A stretch of DNA of 64,000 bases from Grammothele lineata (taxonomy: Eukaryota; Basidiomycota; Agaricomycetes; Polyporales; Polyporaceae), in contig NDFF03000011.1 in the NCBI GenBank assembly GCA_002150815.3, forward strand, positions 1 to 64,000, read 5' to 3'. The first letter of the stretch is position 1. Every line of letters starts with the position of its first letter. Positions 51,351 through 62,232 of the stretch are shown here, piece by piece. The notes beneath the pieces are model-generated. The model made no database searches. It was not told the DNA's origin and was given only the letters and a program-made list of their open reading frames with translations. A program made the translations under genes and the position numbers.

Positions 51351-52810
51351 ATGTCGGCCACCGACTCGAGCTCCTCGTCCAGGTCGACCCGGACAGGCTC
51401 CAGCTCGACGACCTCCTCATCATCCACTCCGTCTTCTTCATCTTCAAGTTTGGACTCTTCCACTACGACTTCCTCCTCTGGTTCCCTCGTAATACCGCCC
51501 ACACCGTCTGGCTTCCCATCTGGAGGACCTGGCGGGCCGTCGCAAACCGACAGCGGTGCCTCCTCATCGAGCACACAGGGCCAGAACACGCTGGGTCCTC
51601 CTTCCTCCTCGCTGTACCTGTGAGTGTTGCTATGCGAAGCTGAGGTGCAAGACGGTGGATGCCGAATGAATGCGCTCCGCGATCGGTGGGGTTAAATAGC
51701 TTTCGTGGTCGTGCTGCGCGTGCATTCGTTCATTGCCGTTCAACGTACACCGCACCATGAGGATGAATAGCTAACCGCTTGTCCACCCTGCATTTGCTTC
51801 CTTTGCCCCGCTTCACGCGCTGCGCATTGCCGATGCACGCTCCTCGGCCACACAACCCGCTTTTGGTCGCAGGTTCACCTTCCTCGCGACGCTTTTTCTC
51901 CTCCTCGCCATCTCCTCTGCAATCATCGTGCGTGGTATATTCCTCCGGCGACGCTTCCGCCGCCGGCTGGAAGAGGCCATAGCTGCCGGTGCGCTCATAT
52001 CTCCCACGGACGATGTCTTCGGCGGAGGACGCGGGCACCGGAAGAAGTTTCAACGTCCAACACTATTCGACGTCAGCGTCCTCCCTCCACATTTCTCCAC
52101 TTCCAACCTGCCGGACGGGAACTGGGAAAAGCTCATGGTCAGTACTCTCCCCACTTCCCATCCCGTGCCGCAAGTATCACCATCTCATCGAATTCCCACG
52201 ACATGGCTTCGCGGCCGCCACCCAACCATCATAATACACCGATACTCAGCCTTTTGCGGGAAATGTCGCCTCCGAAAAGCCGTCGAGCCATCCAACGCCG
52301 GGCACGGAGACCCCACAGCCCGCCGCCCCCGCACCGCGGAGCCGACGACACCTCGCCTCACCTCGCGCGCTGCTCGAGGCATCAGGCTACCTGCTTCCCC
52401 GCACTCGCCTACGTCGGTCGCAGACTGCACAGTCCTCTACGCCATCGTCCATACCCGCGCCTGGCAGTGGCGCGGAGGAACTGGCGATCCCGCTCGTGCC
52501 CCCAGCGGACCCCGTGGAGGACGCGGCGGAGGTGCGCGTCGCGGTCGTGATCGCGATGCCCAACCCGCACCGTTCCGCGTACGTGCCGCCCGCGACGGAT
52601 GCGGACATGCATCGCGCGGCTGACGTCGGCGCAGGGATGGGTAAGGGAAAGGGGCGCGGCTCGATGGAGGGCTGGAGCGAGGACGGGCATGAGGAGGAGG
52701 GCGTGCCGGACGTCGTGTTTGGCATTGCAGAGATTCCAGTGGCTCCAGGGGAGGAGGAGGATGAGACGGAGGAGAACTCGAGGCAGGGGCCGCCACCGCA
52801 GGGGTCGTGA
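51351..52810 (+). CDS. Ser-rich single-pass membrane protein, unknown function
   Basis: I do not recognise the family. ATG 51351 starts a Ser/Thr-rich stretch of about 80 residues with no N-terminal signal peptide. After one intron comes a single hydrophobic segment, FTFLATLFLLLAISSAIIV, followed by a basic stop-transfer RGIFLRRRFRRRLEEAI. The next part carries RPTLFDVSVLPPHFST and WEKLM; a second intron leads to a Pro/Ser-rich and then acidic tail ending SRQGPPPQGS at 52808-52810. The layout (Ser/Thr-rich outside, one membrane span, basic patch, cytoplasmic tail) resembles fungal cell-wall stress sensors such as Mid2, but sequence similarity was not established. An upstream in-frame start at 51222 is possible but less likely. 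Confidence 0.7.
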
Positions 52811-53677
52811 TCTGCGCCCATTATGTAGGCGGGGCGTCCTGAGAGGTTGCTTTATCTCCCGTTTCTCTACCTGTGTGCGTGTTTTTTCATCCGTCCTTCC
52901 GTTTCCTTGTCTACGCACGCACCTCCTCGTACTGTTCCGCAGTGCCATTTCCTTGCGTTCAGGCTGCTGCCCGTAATGTGGGAAACCTTGTTGGTCCGTT
53001 TCATGTCCCATCCCCCACTTGCTCACAGTAGCCGCCCTCTTACCTTACGATCATTAGCACGGGCTCCAGCGAGTCTTGGACTGTTCAGTCTGTGTTACAC
53101 GACTTTTCTTCTACGCTTGTTATGTCGTTCTTTCAGGACCGCGTTCTAGAAGGAAATGTACCCATAGTTTACCTGCCCATCGTAATATGTTGTATCACTT
53201 GCGATCAGATTGGATACCACTGAGGAATTATCGTCTCAAACTTGCTTTACTATGTGTGGACCTCTCTATCGACGCTTTGGAGGTATGTCCCAGCGCCGGC
53301 CTGCTGATTCCACGCGCGTTGCAATCACCGTGGGGACGATGACAGCGTCGTGCATTTCAGAGCGCCTATCTCAGATCGATATCCACGTGGCCGAATTTCT
53401 GCGACAATTGATTTTCAACACTTATGGACGCGCTTAGCAACTTGTACACGACCACTCATCTGCGTTCGAATCTCTGAGCCACAGGTAGGCTCTCATAGAC
53501 TACGTAGGGAACGTCAGAGTAGAGTGTTCATTCTTTCTCTCACTAGATTCCGATTTCTCACGTCGTCACATTGCGGCTTCCATTGAACCACCAAGTCTAA
53601 GGTAGTGCCGCGAATCGCCGGTATGCTCTAATCCAAACACGTCCGATCATAGGTTCTAACCCTTTCATTTAAGACAT
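52811..53677. other. Intergenic region upstream of the F-box gene
   Basis: About 870 bases with the membrane-protein 3' untranslated region and the F-box gene promoter. Short open frames exist on both strands but none shows a motif. Confidence 0.5.
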
Positions 53678-55591
53678 ATGGAGGCAGAAATTGACCTTCC
53701 AAACAATCCCTTTGTCCCACCAAAGGGCTCTCGGTGCATTGTCAACGAGCTTCCCGCAGAGCTCCTCGCACACATCTTCAGCCTCGGCTGGGTGCCAGAA
53801 CGCGATCACGAGCAGGACGATGACGACTTCGAAGACGTCGACGAGGGCTACTCCGACGACGGGTCATGCTCATCCGTGTCCACGCTGTCCAGCGACCCCC
53901 CTCGTATCCCGAGACATCCCAAAGACGACGACGAGAAGGCGCGCGGGCTACCGTTCAACGTGCTAGTTTCACACGTCTGCGAGCGGTGGCGGGACATCGC
54001 GCTCGACAATCCGCTCTTTTGGAATCATTTAGAGTTCTCGGGTCCGCCACCGTACGAGCGCGCGCTCGAGTACCTCGCGCGTGCGAAGGACGCGCCACTG
54101 GAGATATCCATCGACCGCTCGGTAGACGAGCACGTACCCCCGCCTTCTGGATCCGAGGATGACGAGGACGACGAGGACTTCAGGCCCAAAGACAACGATC
54201 CAGATCTCTCCATCATGACACAAATCATAGACACAATCATTCCCCACCTCTCACATTGTCGTGTGCTCCAAATCATTGTTTCGTTTTATCCGCACATGCA
54301 CCGCGCACTCGAAAAACTTGGCGCGTGTCCGGGCGCGCCAATACTCGAGGTCCTGGAACTTTACCATAACGAAGAGACGGACGACCACATCAAGTTCGCT
54401 CACCCAGAACTCCGCGAACAGCCCTTCGTTTTGTTCAGCGGCAACGTGCCACATCTCAAGTCGGTCGCGCTCTCGGGCGTACATCTTCCTTGGACAAAGG
54501 AGGGATCTCCTTTCCTCACAGGGCTCACCGACCTGGAGCTCGCTTACCATGCCCGCGACGTGCGCCCGAGCTTCCGGGATTTCGCGCGGATCCTGCGATC
54601 CTCGCCCGACCTCCATTCGCTCACCCTTCGCCTCTCCTGTCCTGCTGAGCCGCCCTCGGAGTGGCCCTCTGGCCTTCCATACGAAGAAGACGGAATACAG
54701 ATGCGCGTCGACGCCGACGCGGACACCTACGAAGACCCAACAGCGCCCCTCACACTGCCCAACCTCTCCGACCTCATGCTCGCCTACCTCGACCCGCTCA
54801 CCGTCCTCGCGCTCCTCCCGCGCCTCCGCCTCCCCGCCCTTACCGAGCTCGCACTCGATCTCGAAGACGACGACCACTCGGACGTGCTCGCCTACCTTAC
54901 TTCCACACGCTCCTTGCCCCCGCCTCCCTCCTTAGCCGCCGTCCCGCTCGCGCTGCGCGGGCCGGGCGTCGCGGGCCTCAGCGCGGCGCCGCAGGCGCGC
55001 TCGCTCCTCGCGAACCTGACCGGGCTCAAGGTCGCGAGCCTCCCGTGCCAGGAGTCGCTCGTCCGGGACGCGTACAGGCAGATGACGCAGCTCACGTCGC
55101 TCAACCTGAACATGTACTACCTCGACCACTTCTGGTTCGACCTTCTCTCCCCGCAGGAGATCGGGGGCGGCGTTGGCACTGGTGCCGGTACTGGCACTGG
55201 GGCGGGGGCGGGGACGGGGGAGGGCGCCCCAGCGACGGAGCTGCTGCTCCCGCGGCTCGAGCACCTGGCGACGACGGACGTGGACGGGGCGCGGATGCGG
55301 ATGCTGGTGGAGGCGCGGGAGTGGCGGGGCGCGCCGCTCAAGACGGTGCTCATGAACGAGCGCGACGACATACAGGACGAGGACGAGCGGTGGCTCGCGA
55401 AGCACCTCGAGCGGTTCGAGTTCTTTGAGGGCTCGGACGACGAATCCGTGGACGAGCTCGAGCTCGTGGACGAGTTTGACGATTTTGAGGGGTTTGACGT
55501 CGAGGATGGGTTTGGCACGGACGAGGATGGGTGGGAGGATGAGGACGATGATGAGGATGCGGACGATGATGGTGCGGATAGCGACTTCTAA
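53678..55591 (+). CDS. F-box protein with acidic insertions
   Basis: Probable substrate adaptor of an SCF ubiquitin ligase. A single exon of 637 codons. The F-box is split: the first half is VNELPAELLAHIFSLGWVPE at about residue 22, and the second half, LPFNVLVSHVCERWRDIALD then NPLFWNHLEF, follows after a roughly 50-residue acidic insertion. This split is common in Agaricomycete F-box proteins. The rest contains irregular leucine-rich segments (for example VPHLKSVALSGVHLPW and SSPDLHSLTLRLSC), which would form the substrate side. The end is a long Asp/Glu tail. A Gly-Thr/Ala repeat run (GVGTGAGTGTGAGAGTGEG, around 55175-55222) is a coding microsatellite. These families expand quickly in mushrooms, and the substrate cannot be predicted. 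Confidence 0.88.
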   Translation: MEAEIDLPNNPFVPPKGSRCIVNELPAELLAHIFSLGWVPERDHEQDDDDFEDVDEGYSDDGSCSSVSTLSSDPPRIPRHPKDDDEKARGLPFNVLVSHVCERWRDIALDNPLFWNHLEFSGPPPYERALEYLARAKDAPLEISIDRSVDEHVPPPSGSEDDEDDEDFRPKDNDPDLSIMTQIIDTIIPHLSHCRVLQIIVSFYPHMHRALEKLGACPGAPILEVLELYHNEETDDHIKFAHPELREQPFVLFSGNVPHLKSVALSGVHLPWTKEGSPFLTGLTDLELAYHARDVRPSFRDFARILRSSPDLHSLTLRLSCPAEPPSEWPSGLPYEEDGIQMRVDADADTYEDPTAPLTLPNLSDLMLAYLDPLTVLALLPRLRLPALTELALDLEDDDHSDVLAYLTSTRSLPPPPSLAAVPLALRGPGVAGLSAAPQARSLLANLTGLKVASLPCQESLVRDAYRQMTQLTSLNLNMYYLDHFWFDLLSPQEIGGGVGTGAGTGTGAGAGTGEGAPATELLLPRLEHLATTDVDGARMRMLVEAREWRGAPLKTVLMNERDDIQDEDERWLAKHLERFEFFEGSDDESVDELELVDEFDDFEGFDVEDGFGTDEDGWEDEDDDEDADDDGADSDF

Positions 55592-55757
55592 TAAGGGAAC
55601 AGAAGCGACAGCGACGCGAGGCGGAGGGGGAGAATACGTTAGATACAACGCGAGCTAAAACTATAATATATCATCGCGTCATGCTCATAGGAACATTCAA
55701 TCGCAGGTTATGTTAACGTCGTAGACCATCTACTTGCAGGCAGCCTAGGCTGGCATA

Positions 55758-56745
55758 CTATGTTTCTACAATGGGGAACAGCCGTACGAGGAACACCTTA
55801 TTGCATGCCGGACAGCACATGCTGGAGTTGAGCACTTCCGTAATGCACCTAAGTTACACTTCTTCAGTCTGCGTTCCTGCATGACAACACACGCGCGAAC
55901 TCACGAGCTACAGAGAAAGTGGCCACAAATCGTAGCGACTGGCTCCACGCAAGGATCGAGGCCGCAGAATCTACAACGCCAGACATGATCGTCTTCCATA
56001 GACGCGGAAGCAGAATCTTGCTGAGGTGTTGGTGTGCTGCTTCGCTAAGCATAAAAGTGAGCTAGAGGAGGCCTTTGAATTGCAGGAGTGCACACCTCGG
56101 AATGCCGGCTTGGTGCCGCGGGACTACAGATCGCAAAACTTGATGCACCGATACTCGTCTTCTCTACATCCGGAGGCGTCGATCGTCTCACGGTATGACT
56201 CCGGTCCGCAGGCTCCTCCACAACTTCTGTGAAAACTGATCTCATTTCCTCCGCGGGTGGAAGAGAAACAGTGTCAGCGGCCGGAGGACAAGGACCCCTT
56301 GCGCCCATGTCCTGGACATAGTCGTAGAGTCAGAGAAGTCGAGGCATTGCTGCATGAACGGAGGAGAGCCCACCTCTGGTCGTGGAATAAACGCAGTTGC
56401 GCTCGGATTCATTGTAGATCCTGCCGGATGCGTCATATACCGTTCAGGCTGTCTGGGCTGGGAGGAGACTGGATGAAAGCCGAGGAGACGATTAACGCCC
56501 AGCCAGGTCGAGGACATTTCTTGAGGATCCGAGGTGCTCGTGCCGGGGACACCGTCTGCATCCTCGTCATCTTCGTGCATCTTACGATGCACCTTGTGTT
56601 CCCGGAAGACCGAACCCGTTTCCATATCGCAAATGTTGCATACATATGTGACGCCTTGGGTGTGACCTTCGGCCGTTGCGTGGACTCGGGCCTTCTTTTT
56701 GGAAGAGAACATCGTCTGGCATTGGATACATCTAGCGTTCACCAT
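55758..56745 (-). CDS. C2H2 zinc-finger plus RING-type protein
   Basis: Four exons (56374-56745, 56096-56311, 55905-56044, 55758-55848) join in frame to 272 residues. Exon 1 from ATG 56743-56745 begins MVNARCIQCQTMFSSKKKAR and has two C2H2-like units: CIQCQTMF...HATAEGH and CNICDMETGSVF...HKVHRKMH. A Ser/Pro-rich linker follows (FIPRPE joined to DMGARGPCPPAADT, then PSRHSE joined to RSSTPTPQQD). The C-terminal part reads VWRCRFCGLDPCVEPVATIC, CGHFLCSSCITEVLNSSMCC and CPACNKVFLVRLFPIVET: a RING-like pattern of Cys/His pairs, although spacing is compact. This suggests an E3 ubiquitin ligase with RNA-, DNA- or protein-binding fingers, but activity is inferred. All introns are GT-AG and 51-62 nt long. 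It lies tail to tail with the F-box gene, 166 bases away. Confidence 0.78.
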
Positions 56746-57776
56746 ATTTTGCAAAGGACCGCCGGTAGCTAAGATATGCCTACTTGTTGTAGGCTAGGAA
56801 TTGCGGGACGGAGTACAACGAAGTACGAAGTCGAGGTCGATCAGACTACCGCAGCACACGAGCGGGTGTGAAAGAAGCAAGGGGCCTCCAATTTACAGTG
56901 CTAAGCATGATCGTTATCAACCCTTCAATCTACGGGGATGATAGGGTGAGTTTATGTTCTCAATGAATGTGCGCTGCACTCACAACTTCACAGCTTGACG
57001 ATCACCGAGGATGGTGCTGTTGGGGAGTTGCCGGCGCGCATCGAGCTCTGGGCTCTCTGCCTCCCCGTGGTTGGCGTGCTCTATGACTGTGTGCATCGCA
57101 GGGAAGCTATGGCACGATACAATACCGGTGCAAGCTTCACGGTACGTATGTCGTAGGTTACTCGCGACGACCGCGAGGGCATGGAGCGGCGGACGACATG
57201 ACGGCCGCCGCACTGCGCGCTTTGGTATGCTTAAGTATATACCTCATGTCCCTTCAATCAAGAAGGGAACCAATAAGAGCGGCCTAGAAGCGAGCATTAT
57301 CGGAGCGGGACTCCTGGAAGCGTGGTCAATAGCTGATGGGAAGGCTGAGATGATGTCAGCCCGGACGCAGGCACCGCTGGGGAGTCGCCGCGTCCGCTGC
57401 CGGTCGACGCTCTTCTTTCTCGACCTGTTTGAGCGTGCGTGGGAGGGATCCGAGCCCTCGAGCCGCCGCTGAATGCGCCGAGGACCCGAGAGCAAACCCA
57501 GCCGGGCATAGAACACGCCTTCGAGAAAGCTCACTCCGTCGACGCGTCTAGATCACATCGAGACATGGTGGCAGCAAATGAGCCGAAAAGGAAACCCTAT
57601 CCTGACCGGTCGGCCTAAGCGCCGGTGAGTTTGCCGCATCTTCTGTTCCTCCATGCCACCATCTGTCTCCTCTTTGTCGCCGCGACGCAGGCTAGCGTAT
57701 GTTGCCGATGGGGGCTTTCATGTCCGCGGCGTTGGCTTGTTGGCTGGGAGGGCCAAGGGGAGCTCACCTGAATAAT
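56746..57776. other. Intergenic region left of the MITE-like element
   Basis: About 1 kb upstream of the C2H2/RING gene. A plus-strand open frame at 57011-57472 has no family signature and lacks conserved blocks. No gene is supported. Confidence 0.5.
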
Positions 57777-57813
57777 GGATGACTTTCCGTAAGAATCTAC
57801 GGGTCTACGGACG
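57777..57813 (+). repeat. Left terminal inverted repeat of the MITE-like element
   Basis: 37 bases that match the reverse complement of 58174-58211 with a single one-base gap (GTAAGAAT here against GTAAGGAAT in the other arm). Confidence 0.9.
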
Positions 57814-58051
57814 CAGACGGAGTCTGAAAGCCGCCTAAGCGAGGGTAAGCGAGGGCCATGGATCTTGGGCGTCTGATGAGGTGCCGGATTCTCCGGGAAC
57901 CTGCACGTGACATTGAGAGATTATGTGAGCCCCCAATTTGGAGGTTGAAATGATGGTGGCGGAGTTTGTCGTGATGGGGGTTGCCTTTCCAGTCGCGGCG
58001 AGCTCTAAGCGAGGCTAAGCGAGGCCTCTGCGGTCGTCTGCGAGTTTAGAA

Positions 58052-58069
58052 AGGGGGGTCGACCCCCCT
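58052..58069. repeat. 18-bp perfect palindrome inside the MITE-like element
   Basis: AGGGGGGTCGACCCCCCT reads the same on both strands. It contains a SalI-type GTCGAC centre flanked by G and C runs. Confidence 0.9.
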
Positions 58070-58173
58070 CTCTAGATTTTGGCATCTACGGACGCTCTAA
58101 GCGAGCTGAGATTCGTCGGAGTCTGTATTCGCCCCCGGCATCCCCTCCGAACCCTCCCATCAGCATCTCGATC

Positions 58174-58211
58174 CGTCCGTAGACCCGTAGATTCCTTACG
58201 GAAAGTCATCC
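58174..58211 (-). repeat. Right terminal inverted repeat of the MITE-like element
   Basis: 38 bases pairing with the left arm at 57777-57813. It is followed directly by AAT, which also precedes the left arm. Confidence 0.9.
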
Positions 58212-58421
58212 AATCTGGCGATGTGTCTCCGCGGAAGTGACAGCGACGTGCGGCGAAGCATGGTAGAGCTCCCGCACGTGCGGCATGAATGGAAGCGTTC
58301 GCTCGCCCCCGCCCGTCTGTTGCCCGTCTGCCCATAAGAATTACTCGTCCTCCTTCCCCGGTCCGCTTGCAGGCGCGCCGTCCTCCTTCTCCTCCTCTCC
58401 GCATGCCGCCGTAGTCCCTCC

Positions 58422-61232
58422 ATGTCTTCCCGCCCTCAGCCTCCTCACTCCGCCCATCCATCCATCCCGGCCCCGAAGACCATCAAGCTCAAACCCCGTT
58501 CCCTTCTCTCCCTTCCCCACCGTCTCACACATCCACCGCCCCCTCAGCCCAAGGCTTCTTCAACATGGGGCATAACCCCGCATTTCCGAATCCCCCTCGA
58601 GGAAATTTTGGATCGCAAGCACCTTCCTCCTCTCGGTCTCAAGGATTTCGAAGAGTGGCTGCTGCTCATTGATCGAATTCCCGAATGCTTGTAAGTCACC
58701 ATCGGCTTTTCGTATCTGCGCGTCCTCCCGACGTGTCGTTTTACCGCGCCCAGGTACTTTATTCTCTGGCTACGCGAGTATAAGGCGCGATACACAGCCT
58801 GGATGCGCAAGTCGAAGCTGAGCAGCCCCATGCGATGTTCTTCCAACCCCGAGGCCCCCAGTTACCGGGCTGCTTCACTACCTCCTCCTTCAAACCCCAC
58901 CCTGGTGCAGTTTTACATGCGCGCCAAAGAAACGTTCCTTACCCCTAACGCTCCCTACGCTCTTCCTCTCCCTCTGGACGTGCTATCCCAGTTCTCCTCC
59001 CCGTTCACTTCCTCCGCTTTCGATCCGAGCACGAATATGTTTCGCCCTCCGGACCACCTTCTGAGCGTGCCTGGACAACCTCCTCATCCACCGTACCCAG
59101 AGGTGTTTGGCGAGGTCGAAGAACGCGTCATAGCCATGCTCTCGGACAGCCTGGACCGTTTCGTCGTCGCCACGTTCCACAACGTCGGCATGCCTCGGGC
59201 GTATTGCGGCTGCGCCGGCGGTACAGTCATTGGTCTCACGGGAAGGTTCGTGTGCTCTTTTCGTCTTCGGCTTGTCACTCTTCCCCCGGCGCGGAGGCTT
59301 TTCGCGAGTGCTTGGAATATTCTCGATATGGCAGTCGACATGCCTCGTTTGGTCTTTTCAGCCAACCGGGCACCGGTAGTGTGACTCCCGCACTTTCGCC
59401 GCCAAGCTCCGCGTCCGGACACGATCGTCTGGGCTTCGCGCGTTGGGAATGAGCGGTAGAATGGAGGTCTTCAATGTTCAGCTGACTGATGCGTGCTCTG
59501 CAGTCTTCCAATTCTCCTGGCGAACTTCCTCACCGGCGGCTCGCGGTGGTGGCGCTTCTCGGCCTTGCCTGGACTGTGGCTGGGAATGACAATCGTCATT
59601 TCCGCACTGTACGGTGTAAGTGACCGAGTGTATGCACGGAAGACGTCTTCGCTCACATGGTGTGCAGGTGTGCATGATGATCTACGTCTTCGGCGACCTC
59701 CGACAGCTGCGTTCATTCGAGCTCGCGCGGATATGCGACACCACCTCTCCGCCAACGAAAGAGAAAGAGCCAGTCAAGCCGAGTCCGCCACCCCTGCCGC
59801 CGCTGACAGCTCAAACGCCCCTTACTGGACCCCCCATCCTACGACGTCATTCACGATCCTTTGTGGCGTCAACAAATGGAAACGTCTCGCCTGCAGCTCG
59901 CCAACCTCCGCCCAAGTTACGTCTCATGACCCCTCCCGCAGTCCATGCTGCTGAGCACATTCACACCTCACCCCGAGCTTCTGTCTCGCATGGACACATG
60001 CAATCCGTTTCGTCCTCCTCTACCGCGTATTCGACGCATACACCTTTCAAGCCCGTGTCTGTTCCATTTTCTCACCCTGAAGACGAGGCTTCAAGCATCG
60101 ACGACTCAGAATACGACACGGACGATGACATCGGGTCGGATACCGAAGCGGGCTCGGAATCGTCACACGTCTCAGCATCCCATGCAGGGACTACCGTTGA
60201 ATCTGCTGCGGACGAAGAACATGCTTCCAACGGGCGAAGGCGAAGGCGAAAGCGCGAACCTCGTATTCATATCTCGGACGCAATATACGATGAAGATGAT
60301 TGCCCAGATGAGATGACTGGAGGCGATCAGTCCGATGCGGCGGGGCGTGGGTCGATATGGGGAGACGGCGGGGAAGTCATCAGCCCAGGCGCAACATTCA
60401 TTTATCCCTTCCGCTGGGAAGACGTCGAAGAGTGCGCGATTTCTGTCTGTCGTACATGATAACCTGATGCTTACGGTAGCGATTTAGGTCTTCGTGTTCT
60501 CAAGATGTCGAGTCTCAAGCACACTGCGCCACCGAACGTCAGCAGATTGGCGCTTTTGATTTCAACGGATTGCCGCCGCGCGTCACTCGGGCGACCCAAC
60601 CGCGAAGGGACTCTGCTACGGGATCCCTCGCATCCCCGACGACGCCTACATTTGCTGCAGTGTCCTCGCCCCTGCATGCCGTACCAGGGGATCCGCGGGG
60701 TACTAACGTCACCAATGATTCGGGAAGCGGAAGGGGCCGGTGTTCCCCAGCGCACAGGCCACCTTCGGGTCCCATTCGCAAGCTGCTGGGAATGCTACAG
60801 GCTAAATGCGGGCCCCGCAACATCGTGGCGTACCTTCTTGGTCACTCAAGCTCTCCCAACGCGCCCCCAATCGCCTCGGACAGTCCCTGTGACCCACCCA
60901 TAGCAGTGCCCATCCCGCCGTCAGCCTGCCCCATATCCCCGGCATCCACCCTCCGTCCGCCGTCTGTTGCATGGCCCGCGCCTACGTCACCGGTCTCGGA
61001 AAAACCGAACGGTACGGGTGCGCACGCAGAGGAGAAGAAGAGCTCGTGGCAGACGCGCGTGCGGCGGATGTTGCAAGTCCCCGCGTTTGCCTCACCGCTC
61101 ACTCCCGTCCTGAATCCGGTCGTCACGCGCGGACAGTGGGAGATCGTCGTCCGCAGCGCATGCATCGCGTTCGTCGTCAGTGCGGTGATCATTGGTGCGC
61201 TTGTAGGCGTACCCGAAACTCGAGCCGTGTAG
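58422..61232 (+). CDS. RGS-domain membrane protein, Rax1-like
   Basis: An RGS-like domain followed by membrane spans, the architecture of fungal Rax1 (bud-site and polarity marker) and related RGS proteins that restrain G-alpha signalling. ATG 58422 starts a Pro/Ser-rich N-terminus. RGS-like segments are FRIPLEEILDRKHLPPLGLK, DFEEWLLLIDRIPECLYFIL, WLREYKARYTAWM and YMRAKETFLTPNAPYALPL, then VEERVIAMLSDSLDRFVVAT. Membrane spans follow: GTVIGLTGSLPILLANFL, then WLGMTIVISALYGVCMMIYVF, and near the C-terminus SACIAFVVSAVIIGALVGV. Between the second and last spans lies a long Ser/Pro-rich and acidic loop (about 59700-60410 and 60560-61080) likely in the cytosol. About five introns. The 258-nt intron at 59246-59503 may hide an extra exon. 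A MITE-like element sits in its upstream region. The Rax1 call rests on domain order rather than close sequence identity. Confidence 0.8.
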
Positions 61233-62232
61233 GCGGCGTTGGCGGTAGCGGTGGATGGCGCATACGTATGTTTTGTTCACGTATGCGTCTGCGTCTGTGT
61301 TTAGTGTACGCACTGTATTGGTACTTGTGGTCGTTTACCTCTGCTGCACTGTCTGTTATCCTTCGCCTTACGCATACTAGGCCGCTCGCGTCTTGACATT
61401 TTTGCATGTACGACGGCGTTCTCGAGCTTGTCTTCGCTCCTTCCTTTATCCGAGAACCCACTCCCGTACCTCGTGGCCCGTGCCCCCACTCACGAAGATA
61501 ACGTGCATCCGTCCCCGCCTCCGTTACCGTAGACACAATGCATTATGCCATACACACGTCTCTGCCCCCCTCTCCAGTGACCCATGCGCATAGCCATGCG
61601 GGGCGTCGTTCCGCCCCCTGATAGACGCTAATACTCGATACCGATCGACTATACGCTACTGTCTTGCATTTTACACCCTCATTTTCGCTCCTTGCACGTC
61701 GCGCTTCGCGCTCCTCCCAACTTACACCTCGGCTCGTACAAGTGCTCAGGTTGTATTACTACCATCGCTCCCTTCTCAAGCCGTTTTGCCAATCAGGATT
61801 GGTCCCAATTTGACCCCTCAGGCCTCGGGGCACTCGTCTACGGCGTGCAAGTCGCCCGTTGTTGGGCATTTCTTAACCCATGCTGTTACGTCGGCCAAGT
61901 AATCTGGCTGCTATGGGCTGGCTGTCGGACTGGTTGCCAGACGAGTTGAACAGGGTTGAACTCGGTTGGGGTCCGTGCGCCTGAGTCGTGCGCCTGTCGC
62001 GATCACGTGCCTGGTACAACATTGTCTGAGCGACGCGTCGCCGTGGTTCCTGGCTCTGAAGAAACGCACATCCTCGCACTCCATCCTTTTTCGTCTTGCA
62101 CTTCGCGTATCCACTGACATAATTGCTCTCATGATGGGAGGGGCGCGTCCACGGCACAAAATACTCGCGGTGAGCGCGTTGTTCGCCAAACGACGCTCGT
62201 GTAGCGGCGCCTGACGAGATGGTGACTAGGCT
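61233..62232. other. Intergenic region
   Basis: Exactly 1 kb between the RGS gene stop and the oxygenase-family start. It holds one 3' end and one promoter. Short open frames on both strands lack motifs; none is supported. Confidence 0.5.

Larger units (their letters stand above)
57777..58211. mobile_element. MITE-like element with about 37-bp terminal inverted repeats
   Basis: The left end 57777-57813 (GGATGACTTTCCGTAAGAAT onward) is the reverse complement of the right end 58174-58211 except for one extra base. The 435-bp interior has no coding frame. It carries about five copies of a CTAAGCGAG-like motif (near 57835, 57846, 58005, 58015 and 58097) and an 18-bp palindrome at 58052-58069. 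The trinucleotide AAT flanks both ends (57774-57776 and 58212-58214), a possible 3-bp target duplication. This is the structure of a non-autonomous DNA transposon of the MITE kind. The superfamily cannot be named from the ends alone. Its right end lies 211 bases before the ATG of the RGS-protein gene. Confidence 0.82.
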
